NCBI GenBank assembly: GCA_905194705.1
Contig: CAJJTI010000068.1
Location: forward strand, 1 to 9,462
Reading direction: 5' to 3'
DNA from: an uncultured Solobacterium sp.
Lineage (GTDB): Bacteria > Bacillota_I > Bacilli_A > Erysipelotrichales > Erysipelotrichaceae
Length of the DNA: 9,462 nt
Below are positions 1-6,222 of the stretch, one piece after another. The notes below the pieces were generated by a model. The model was not told the DNA's origin. It saw only the letters and a program-made list of their open reading frames with translations, and made no database searches. The position numbers were made by a program, and so were the translations under genes. Position 1 is the first letter of the stretch. Every line of letters begins with the position of its first letter.

Positions 1-48
1 CCACGCAATAATTTAAACAACCTTTGTTTAAAACCACGCAATAATTTA
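1..48. repeat. End of a 33-bp tandem repeat (about 1.5 copies visible)
   Basis: The 15-base word CCACGCAATAATTTA occurs at 1-15 and again at 34-48, a period of 33 bases. Between the copies lies a 9-bp inverted repeat, TTTAAACAA (12-20) and TTGTTTAAA (24-32), with a 3-base loop. The window begins at or inside the first copy, so the array may continue to the left. All three visible properties (period divisible by 3, hairpin, no stop in plus frame 1 until 85-87) are seen directly. Whether this is a minisatellite, a repetitive extragenic element or the edge of a CRISPR-like array cannot be decided here. No strong terminator for metK is visible in this stretch. Confidence 0.6.
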
Positions 49-98
49 ATCTATCCCATAACGATTCAATTCTTCATGTTTATGTAATACTTATAAAT

Positions 99-1190
99 TT
101 AGAATTCTAATTTTTTGAATTGTTCCCAAGCTAGATTAGCTTTTCCGAAATGTCCATAGTTAGTAGTTTCTTTGTAAATTGGACGTCTTAGATCTAATTC
201 TTTAATAATATTTGATACTGAGAAATCAAAGTTCTTGTTGATGATATCTAATAATTCATCATCCGAATATTTAGAAGTTCCAAATGTATCAATTGTTACT
301 GATAGTGGATTAGCTTTACCAATAGCATAAGATAATTCTAACTGGCATTTATGTGCCAAACCATTTGCAACAATATTACGACATACATAACGAGCATAAT
401 ATGCAGCAGAACGGTCAACCTTAGTTGGATCCTTAGAAGAGAAACATCCTCCACCAATTGGTGCATATCCCCCATATGTATCAACAACAATCTTTCTACC
501 TGTTGTTCCTGAATCACCCCAACTGCCCCCTAAAACAAATGATCCAGATGGATTAATTAAATATTTAGTATTTTCATCAATATATTTTTTATCAACAATT
601 GTATCAATTACTTTTTCTTTAATTAATTCATGTAATTCTTCTTGTGTAATATCTTTTGTATGTTGAGTAGATACAACAATCGCATCAATTCTTGCAAGTT
701 TACCATCATCATACTCTACTGTTACCTGTGTTTTTCCATCAGGCATTAAACGAGCATCTTCACGACGTACTTTTTCTAATTGTCTAGCTAGTTTATGCGC
801 ACAGTTAATCGCAAAAGGCATATATTCTTCTGTTTCATCATCTGCATAACCAAACATAATGCCCTGGTCACCTGCAGAAATCTCATCATGAGCAACAGCG
901 TCATTAATTTCTGCTGATTGTTTATTTACCTTAGTTTCTACATGATATTCTTCTTTATAGCCAATTTCTCTAATTGCATTTAAGGCAATAGCTTCATAAT
1001 CTAAATCAGCCTTTGTATTAGCTTCACCATACACGAGAATTAAATCATCTTTAATTGTAGCTTCTACAGCCATATGGGAATAAGGATCCTGACGAATAGC
1101 TTCGTCAAGAATTGAGTCTGCAATATAATCACAAACTTTATCTGGATGTCCGCTAGTTACGGATTCAGACGTAAAAAATCTTTTTTTCAT
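99..1190 (-). CDS. metK: S-adenosylmethionine synthetase (MetK)
   Basis: Makes S-adenosylmethionine from methionine and ATP in the cytoplasm; families of this type form dimers or tetramers with shared active sites. The 363-residue product shows the family signatures in order: GHPDK (14-18, with catalytic His15), AGDQGIMFGYA (106-116), GDSGTTGRK (225-233) and GGGCFSSKDPTKVDRS (246-261, keeping both active-site lysines K253 and K257). It is somewhat shorter than typical bacterial MetK (about 380-400). Several usually invariant positions differ: the Arg of the NPTGRF motif is Ser217, the GGP proline is Ser223, and the usual GLTGRK is GTTGRK. This points to a divergent subfamily rather than a defective enzyme, because nucleotide- and metal-binding residues remain. 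The start is supported by AAAGGGTGA just upstream. The gene has its own promoter and a SAM-sensing leader, so feedback control by its product is expected. Confidence 0.97.
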   Translation of the reverse strand: MKKRFFTSESVTSGHPDKVCDYIADSILDEAIRQDPYSHMAVEATIKDDLILVYGEANTKADLDYEAIALNAIREIGYKEEYHVETKVNKQSAEINDAVAHDEISAGDQGIMFGYADDETEEYMPFAINCAHKLARQLEKVRREDARLMPDGKTQVTVEYDDGKLARIDAIVVSTQHTKDITQEELHELIKEKVIDTIVDKKYIDENTKYLINPSGSFVLGGSWGDSGTTGRKIVVDTYGGYAPIGGGCFSSKDPTKVDRSAAYYARYVCRNIVANGLAHKCQLELSYAIGKANPLSVTIDTFGTSKYSDDELLDIINKNFDFSVSNIIKELDLRRPIYKETTNYGHFGKANLAWEQFKKLEF

Positions 1191-1233
1191 ATTATTTCAC
1201 CCTTTCTTTCTGTCTTTTCATTAGGCTTCTAGA

Positions 1234-1345
1234 AAGAGGAACTATTTTATATACTCTTTCTTTATCGATGCCAGCAGTACCACCTTGCCTCTTGCAGGTT
1301 GGTATGAGTTCACAGAGCTGACTCTCTCACTCATTCTTGATAAAA
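1234..1345 (-). promoter_or_regulatory. SAM-I-clan riboswitch in the metK leader, P4-less (SAM-I/IV- or SAM-IV-like)
   Basis: Read on the minus strand, the leader has a P1 helix UUUAUC/GAUAAA (1344-1339 with 1266-1261), followed by CAAGA as in SAM-I aptamers. P2 is AUGAGU/ACUCAU (1334-1329 with 1309-1304), with an inner AGAG/CUCU helix closing loop UCAG and the core-like GUGAAC. P3 follows as CCAACCUGC, loop AAGAG, GCAAGGUGG (about 1302-1280). A pseudoknot between loop UCAG(C) (1321-1317) and (G)CUGG (1275-1271) matches the conserved SAM-I-clan pseudoknot with different bases. The 3' side then runs straight into P1, so the P4 hairpin of classical SAM-I is absent. The P3 loop AAGAG (1293-1289) is also complementary to CUCUU (1238-1234), as expected for the second pseudoknot of SAM-IV-type RNAs. 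No U-tract terminator lies before metK, so control is probably translational. Confidence 0.85.
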
Positions 1346-1354
1346 GACATTGTG

Positions 1355-1383
1355 AGTATATAATATGTAATTTTTTCAATCAA
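1355..1383 (-). promoter_or_regulatory. Sigma-A promoter of metK
   Basis: On the minus strand, TTGATT (1383-1378) and TATACT (1360-1355) are separated by 17 bases. The predicted transcription start falls near 1348, a few bases before the P1 helix of the riboswitch, which is where a riboswitch-controlled transcript should begin. A second box pair further upstream, TTGACA (1415-1410) and TATAAT (1395-1390), has better hexamers but only 14 bases between them and is less likely to function as one promoter. Confidence 0.65.
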
Positions 1384-1458
1384 TCAGAAATTATACACAA
1401 TTAAAGTAGTGTCAAAATTAGTTTTCATAATTTATATATTTTTCTCTTTTTGTATAAT

Positions 1459-1491
1459 TAAAAAAACTAGATGTTTTGTGCGCATCCAGTT
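1459..1491 (-). terminator. Intrinsic terminator after the flavodoxin-like gene
   Basis: On the minus strand, AACTGGATG (1491-1483) pairs with CATCTAGTT (1473-1465) as nine base pairs including one G-U, with a 9-base loop, and is followed by a run of T (complement of A1461-1466). It starts 8 bases after the stop codon at 1500-1502, so it closes the transcript of the flavodoxin-like gene and separates it from the metK promoter. It also implies the pseudogene unit was once a functional transcription end. Confidence 0.8.
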
Positions 1492-1499
1492 CTTCATTT

Positions 1500-1985
1500 T
1501 TATTTTTTTAATTCTTGAATCAGCTTGTCTAAATCATTTTGATTAGGATGAGATACTGCTTTATCAAAGTTTTCAATTAACATGTCAATATTAGCTGGGC
1601 AACTAGGAGATTCTTTCAGTTTTTCGTATCTATTACGAACTGCTATTGGCATTTTCCCCTGGCACATATATGTACCAATAATTGTATTAGTCGCATCTAT
1701 ATTTTGTTTAGTTCTTTGTAATATACCATCAAAATATTCTTGACTTCCTCCAAACCCAGCCGTTCCAAATAGGAATATTTCTTTATTGTGAAGAGTTTTT
1801 TAAAATTCCATCGTTTTATCATCAGCTGTACCTTTATTTGTCCAAAAACCAATATACACTCTATCTGCATCTATTTCTTTTGTTTCTCCACAGTATTTAC
1901 AATCTTCTTTGATAACATCATAAATCGTTTCCGCTAATAACTTTGTGTTTCCTGATAAACTACTATATAAAATTGCGCTAGTCAT
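1500..1985 (-). pseudogene. Flavodoxin-like protein gene broken by one in-frame TAA
   Basis: The reading frame from ATG (1985-1983) to TAA (1502-1500) is 161 codons with a single internal stop, TAA at 1802-1800 (codon 62). Both sides read as one flavodoxin-like domain in the same frame. The N-terminal part has the FMN-phosphate loop-like SSLSGNTK (residues 8-15) and IGFWTNKGTADDKTMEF (45-61). After the stop come KTLHNKEIFLFGTAGFGGS, then YMCQGKMP and a C-terminal SHPNQNDLDKLIQELKK. The length of about 161 residues suits short flavodoxin-family proteins of Firmicutes. The stop most likely arose from a Leu codon (TTA to TAA), because this family commonly has Leu between that Phe and Lys. A strong AGGAGG lies 5 bases before the ATG. 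Intact proteins of this kind carry FMN and serve as electron donors; no partner reductase is visible. A sequencing error or suppressed stop is possible. Confidence 0.8.
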
Positions 1986-2002
1986 ATACGCCTCCTAAAA
2001 CA

Positions 2003-2027
2003 TAAAAAGTAGGTTTCCCTACTCTTT
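2003..2027 (-). terminator. Hairpin terminator or attenuator at the end of the transporter operon
   Basis: On the minus strand, AGTAGG (2023-2018), tetraloop GAAA and CCTACT (2013-2008) form a 6-bp stem capped by a GNRA loop, followed by TTTTT. It begins 10 bases after the last permease stop codon and ends just before the AGGAGG of the flavodoxin-like gene. The U-tract is short, so partial read-through into that gene is likely; no separate promoter for it was found. Confidence 0.65.
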
Positions 2028-2033
2028 ATTATA

Positions 2034-2864
2034 CTATCCTTTTAAGCCACCTCTTGATACACCATTTACAATTTGTTTTCTTGCAAATAGGAACAAGATA
2101 ATCATCGGAATAACTATCATTGTAGAAGCAGCCATCATTAGTTCAGTTCTTGCACCACCTTCACTGACGAACGCATATAATCCAAATGGTAATGTTCTAA
2201 GTTCTCTATCACTTACTGCTAACATCGGCCATAAGAATGAGTTCCAGCTGGCAATTGCATTTAATAGAATAATTGTAACTAAGCTAGGTTTAGCAATAGG
2301 TACTAATACTCTCCATAAATATTTCCAGTTGCTGCAACCATCAACTCTAGCGGCTTGATATAAGCTGTCAGGAACTGAATCAAAGAATCCCTTCAAGATA
2401 TACATGTAGAAAATACTACTGGTAAATGGAACGATTAACGCCAGAATTGTATTATAAATTCCCAAATCAATAATTGTACGATAGTTTGTAATAACAATCA
2501 TTTCAAACGGAACCATCATTAGTCCTAATAGTAGTCCAAAGATAATATGTCTCCCTGGGAAATTTAACTTACTGAATGCAAAAGCACCAAGTATTGTTGT
2601 AAATGTACACAATGTAACACAACTAACCATAGCTATTAAACTGTTTAAGAAATATCTTGCAAATGGTGCCATGCGTAAAGCTTCTTTAAAGTTATCCAAA
2701 TTAAAGTGTGTTGGAAGCCATATTGGTGGAATCATCTGAATTTCAATACTTGTTTTAAAAGCACCTGTAATCATCCAGTAGAATGGAAACACCATGATTA
2801 CTGCACCAAGAATCAAAAATAAATATAAGAAAAATTTACTTAATGAAAATTTAGTTTTCTTCAT
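2034..2864 (-). CDS. CUT1-family ABC transporter permease (MalG/UgpE type)
   Basis: Inner-membrane channel subunit of the import system encoded here. The 276-residue protein has about six membrane segments (roughly 10-30, 72-97, 105-125, 138-158, 192-215, 243-262). The EAA coupling loop is YQAARVDGCSNWKYLWRV (169-186) followed by LVPIAKPSL, which docks on the ATPase. The C-terminus IVNGVSRGGLKG is typical of MalG/UgpE-like CUT1 permeases, which commonly move sugars, polyols or glycerol-3-phosphate and its diesters. It starts 5 bases after the stop of the preceding permease gene, and its AGGAG lies inside the 3' end of that gene, suggesting coupled translation. The last gene of the transporter operon. 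The substrate cannot be inferred from the permease alone. Confidence 0.92.
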   Translation of the reverse strand: MKKTKFSLSKFFLYLFLILGAVIMVFPFYWMITGAFKTSIEIQMIPPIWLPTHFNLDNFKEALRMAPFARYFLNSLIAMVSCVTLCTFTTILGAFAFSKLNFPGRHIIFGLLLGLMMVPFEMIVITNYRTIIDLGIYNTILALIVPFTSSIFYMYILKGFFDSVPDSLYQAARVDGCSNWKYLWRVLVPIAKPSLVTIILLNAIASWNSFLWPMLAVSDRELRTLPFGLYAFVSEGGARTELMMAASTMIVIPMIILFLFARKQIVNGVSRGGLKG

Positions 2865-2869
2865 CTTCT

Positions 2870-3781
2870 TTACTCCTTCGTTTTCTTTTCAATCCACTTC
2901 TGGATCATTGTGAAAACAAATATTACAAGGAACAAGATAACTGCTGCAGCAGATGCATATCCATATTTCCCGGGCATTTTTACTCTAAATTGATAATAAA
3001 TATAATACACAACCGTAAATAAGTTATTACTTACACCAGGACCTGCAAATAGTGGAAATAATTCATTAAATACTTTGAAACAACTAATTGTATTGATAAT
3101 TACCACTAAGAAAATTGTAGGTGAAAGTAGTGGAATCGTAATTCTAAAGAATATCTTTAGAGGTGATGCACCATCTACCTTAGCTGCTGTATAGTACATT
3201 GGATCAATATTCTGTAAACCACTTAATAGTAAGATTATCGTAAATGGTAATACTGACCAAATACCATAAATACATAATGCTGCAAAGTTATTTGTCGTAA
3301 CCTGAAGCCAGTTAACACTGCTTATTCCAAAAATATTGAGTAAATAGTTAATTACGCCTGACTTATAGTTAAACATGAATTTCCAAGCTAAACCAACCGC
3401 AACTGTACTTGTTACCATTGGTAAGAAGTAACATGTTTGAAATAATGCTGAAAACTTAATTTTTTGATTTAAGAAGTTTGCAATAACTACTGCTAAACAT
3501 GTACTAATTGGAATAACGATAAATACATAAGAGAATGTATTTTTAAATGCTTGCGCAAAATATGGATCTTTTAAAATATATGCATAATTGCTAAAACCAA
3601 AACCTGTAAATGTTTTATTGATATAGTTGAAATTTTCTTTAAAACTAATTAATACAACATTAGCAATAGGGTAAAGAGTAAAAGCAATTACACCAATCGC
3701 AAAAGGTAATAAATATAAATACGGTTGAATCTTAGTACCGAATTTTTTATTTCCTTTTTCTTTTTTTGCTAATTCACTCAT
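2870..3781 (-). CDS. CUT1-family ABC transporter permease (MalF/UgpA type)
   Basis: Partner channel subunit of the importer. The 303-residue protein begins with a short basic cytoplasmic tail (residues 1-18) and has about six membrane segments (roughly 20-46, 82-105, 118-137, 166-188, 220-243, 275-293). The EAA loop is YYTAAKVDGASPLKIFFRI (196-214) followed by TIPLLSPT. The length is close to UgpA, and it lacks the long extra periplasmic loop of enterobacterial MalF. Its ATG overlaps the TGA of the ATPase gene as ATGA (3781-3778), a classic translational-coupling arrangement that fixes this start and ties the two subunits together. It forms the heterodimeric pore with the downstream permease. 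Confidence 0.92.
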   Translation of the reverse strand: MSELAKKEKGNKKFGTKIQPYLYLLPFAIGVIAFTLYPIANVVLISFKENFNYINKTFTGFGFSNYAYILKDPYFAQAFKNTFSYVFIVIPISTCLAVVIANFLNQKIKFSALFQTCYFLPMVTSTVAVGLAWKFMFNYKSGVINYLLNIFGISSVNWLQVTTNNFAALCIYGIWSVLPFTIILLLSGLQNIDPMYYTAAKVDGASPLKIFFRITIPLLSPTIFLVVIINTISCFKVFNELFPLFAGPGVSNNLFTVVYYIYYQFRVKMPGKYGYASAAAVILFLVIFVFTMIQKWIEKKTKE

Positions 3782-4833
3782 AATAAGCGTTCTCCACTTG
3801 CTTCATCAAAAACAAATACGCCCGTTTTCTTTAAGGATACTTTTACTTTTTCACCATGTTGTAGTTCTTTTTCAGCTGGAACATATGCACGAACATGATG
3901 TGCACCTAAATCTAAATATGCTAATACTTCTTTACCAATAACATATTTTGTATCTACAGTAGTTTCAATTGCTCCATTTTCATCCACAACAATTGATTCA
4001 GCTCTCATACTCATTGTTACTTTTGTTCCATCAGCTATTTTTTCTACACCAGGAATTTCAACAGTACAATCTCCATCTAAAACAATCTTTCCATCTTTTA
4101 CAACACCATGTGTTTTATTGATTGGAGGATTTCCTAAGAAGTCAGCTACAAAACAGTTAGCTGGTTCATCATATAAATTTTGAGGGTCGTCTTTTTGCTG
4201 TAAGACACCATCTTTCATTAATACAATCTTGTCACTAATACTCATAGCTTCTTCCTGGTCATGAGTTACGAAGATTGTCGTAATTTTTGTTTCTTGTTGA
4301 ATACGTCTGATTTCTTCACGCATTTCAATACGAAGACGAGCATCAAGGTTACTTAATGGTTCATCTAATAATAAAACTCTAGGATTTTTAATTAGAGCAC
4401 GAGCAATCGCAACACGTTGTTGTTGACCACCAGATAATTCTTTTGGCTTTCTATTTAGTAACATATCTACATGTACAAGTTTTGCCATCTCTATTGCTTT
4501 AGCTTCTCTTTCAGCTTTTTTAACTTTTTTAATTTCTAATGGGAAAGCAATATTTTCTAATACTGTCATATGAGGATATAAAGCATAGTTTTGGAATACT
4601 AAACCAACACCTCTTTTTTCAGCACCAATATCTGTAACATCGTCATTATCGAAATAAATCCTTCCCTCAGTTACTGGTAAAATACCACTTAACATATTTA
4701 GCATTGTACTTTTTCCACATCCTGATGGACCAAGTAAAGCAATTAATTCACCAGATTCAATTGTTGCATTAAAGTTATTAACTGCTGTAAAATCACCAAA
4801 TTTTTTTGTTAAATTCTCAATCGTAATTTTCAT
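3778..4833 (-). CDS. ABC transporter ATPase of the MalK/UgpC/MsmK type
   Basis: Energises the importer by ATP hydrolysis on the cytoplasmic face. The 351-residue protein has Walker A GPSGCGKS (35-42), Q-loop Gln81, signature LSGGQQQR (133-140), Walker B VLLLDEP (153-159) with Asp157/Glu158, the D-loop SNLDAR (161-166) and switch His191. After the nucleotide-binding domain comes the FLGNPPIN motif (232-239) typical of UgpC/MsmK-like ATPases, then a TOBE/MOP-like beta domain to the end. Length and architecture match CUT1 ATPases. The gene starts 9 bases after the phosphodiesterase stop with only a modest AGGG ribosome-binding site, and overlaps the next permease gene by 4 bases. Having a dedicated ATPase makes this a self-contained transporter, though MsmK-type proteins can also serve several systems. 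Confidence 0.93.
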   Translation of the reverse strand: MKITIENLTKKFGDFTAVNNFNATIESGELIALLGPSGCGKSTMLNMLSGILPVTEGRIYFDNDDVTDIGAEKRGVGLVFQNYALYPHMTVLENIAFPLEIKKVKKAEREAKAIEMAKLVHVDMLLNRKPKELSGGQQQRVAIARALIKNPRVLLLDEPLSNLDARLRIEMREEIRRIQQETKITTIFVTHDQEEAMSISDKIVLMKDGVLQQKDDPQNLYDEPANCFVADFLGNPPINKTHGVVKDGKIVLDGDCTVEIPGVEKIADGTKVTMSMRAESIVVDENGAIETTVDTKYVIGKEVLAYLDLGAHHVRAYVPAEKELQHGEKVKVSLKKTGVFVFDEASGERLL

Positions 4834-4842
4834 AATCTATCC

Positions 4843-6138
4843 CTAATCTTGAAGCATTTCATTCCATGCAGAACCATCTGTTCCATCAAAATCATAACCT
4901 ACCATTTTTGCCATAGTACTAGCTTCATTTACCATACTGCTTCTTTCAATCACAACACCTTTCTTTACACTTGGGCCACAAGCAATAAATGTAGTTGTTT
5001 GATCTTTAAATGATAAATATCCATGACTAGCTAATGAATGATGCCATCCTGGTTTTAAATATTCTTCAAATAAATCTTTTCCAGATAATGTAGAATCAAA
5101 ACTCATTGGTTCCTTACCTTCAATAACGAAGTCAATCTTAGGGAATTCCAATCCATACTTTTCTGACGCTTCTTCTTTAGTGAAAAGATATCCAATATTA
5201 TATTGAGGATCGTCTTTAATTTCTTTTAATATTTTAAATACTCTATCCATTAGTTCTGCATCTTCTGGATCTCTTACTTGAATCCATGCACTCATACTTG
5301 CAGAATGACAATATGCATCATAACTAATTAGATTTCCTTCTTCATCTGTTTTGATTAGACCTTTTTCTTTGAGCAGTAAATTGAAGTTAATATGTTTCTT
5401 GATATCAGCTTGCCCATGGTCTCCTAGAATAACCCAGTTGGTATTATCAAAGTCACCAAATCTCTTTACTGATTCAAATAATAATCCAAGTTGTTCATCA
5501 TGAATTCTTAATTGTCTTTCTACTTGTTCATTCATAATACCGTTGCAATGTTTAACAGTATCTAAGTCACATGTTTTAACTAACATAATGTCTGGTTGAC
5601 CATAGTCTTCAATGATATCTAATGCACAACTCATCGTAAATGCATCTAAATTTCTTTCTACACCTTTTAAATAGTGGTCATACTTCCAAAAATAACGGTC
5701 AATTAACTCTTGCGTACTGTAATTATGATAGAACTGTTCAGGATTATCTCCTTGATAGCTGATAGGTACGATCATTGGAAGGTTATAATCAATATCTGCT
5801 CCACCTGATACTGGCCAAGTTAAAGAACAAGTCTTTAATCCATATTTATGTGCTTCATCTAAGAAAGTATCACATTTAATGCTCTTTCTTAATGAATACC
5901 ATGGTGCTTTTGGATTCTCTGCTTCAACAATTTCGTTATGAGGAACCCCATGACCTTTAACATATCGGCCTGTTACGATAGAACAGTGACATGGGTAAGT
6001 TAATGATGGATATACAGGTTCAACATGATTTACATAGCTACCATTATCAAACACATATTTAAAATTTGGTAATGTCTTCATGTAATCAATATCGCATGTA
6101 CATAATGCATCTAGGCATAAAACAACAAGTTTTTTCAT
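4843..6138 (-). CDS. Alkaline-phosphatase-superfamily phosphodiesterase (NPP-like), cytoplasmic
   Basis: Predicted two-metal phosphodiesterase or pyrophosphatase of the type I phosphodiesterase/nucleotide pyrophosphatase family. The 431-residue protein has the expected residues in order: Asp10 in VVLCLDAL, nucleophile Thr47 in YPSLTYPCH followed by SIVTGRY, Asp193 and His197 in DLDTVKHCNG, Asp240-His241 in ILGDHGQAD, and His372 in ASHGYLSF. It begins MKKLVVLCLD with no signal peptide or membrane segment, so it should act in the cytoplasm, unlike many secreted relatives. It sits between the binding-protein and ATPase genes of the same operon, with AGGAG upstream. The simplest reading is that it hydrolyses the phosphodiester (for example a glycerophosphodiester) that the transporter brings in. 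Phosphonate monoesters, nucleotide-linked compounds or other phosphate esters remain possible, as the superfamily is promiscuous. Confidence 0.85.
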   Translation of the reverse strand: MKKLVVLCLDALCTCDIDYMKTLPNFKYVFDNGSYVNHVEPVYPSLTYPCHCSIVTGRYVKGHGVPHNEIVEAENPKAPWYSLRKSIKCDTFLDEAHKYGLKTCSLTWPVSGGADIDYNLPMIVPISYQGDNPEQFYHNYSTQELIDRYFWKYDHYLKGVERNLDAFTMSCALDIIEDYGQPDIMLVKTCDLDTVKHCNGIMNEQVERQLRIHDEQLGLLFESVKRFGDFDNTNWVILGDHGQADIKKHINFNLLLKEKGLIKTDEEGNLISYDAYCHSASMSAWIQVRDPEDAELMDRVFKILKEIKDDPQYNIGYLFTKEEASEKYGLEFPKIDFVIEGKEPMSFDSTLSGKDLFEEYLKPGWHHSLASHGYLSFKDQTTTFIACGPSVKKGVVIERSSMVNEASTMAKMVGYDFDGTDGSAWNEMLQD

Positions 6139-6160
6139 TCAAATCTCCTTATATACAATC

Positions 6161-6192
6161 ATGAGATGGAAGTTGTAAATCCCCCATCTCAT
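6161..6192 (-). other. Intercistronic stem-loop between binding-protein and phosphodiesterase genes
   Basis: ATGAGATGG (6161-6169) and CCATCTCAT (6184-6192) form a perfect 9-bp stem with a 14-base loop. It lies downstream of the binding-protein gene and has no U-tract, so it does not look like a terminator. Such stems after the binding-protein gene commonly protect the upstream mRNA from 3' exonucleases, so that the binding protein is made in excess over the membrane subunits; that role is inferred here. Confidence 0.6.
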
Positions 6193-6222
6193 TATCGTGC
6201 TTTCTATTAATTTGTTTATTAA

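Noticed and set aside
1..48. CRISPR array
   Set aside because: Only one and a half units are visible, no distinct spacers can be recognised and no cas gene is in the window.
1390..1415. TTGACA and TATAAT boxes on the minus strand as the main metK promoter
   Set aside because: Only 14 bases separate the boxes; the pair at 1355-1383 has a 17-base spacer and places the start at the edge of the riboswitch.
1788..1802. Programmed frameshift at the A-rich run near the flavodoxin stop
   Set aside because: The sequence before and after the stop is in the same frame, and shifting by -1 or +1 leads away from the conserved downstream frame.
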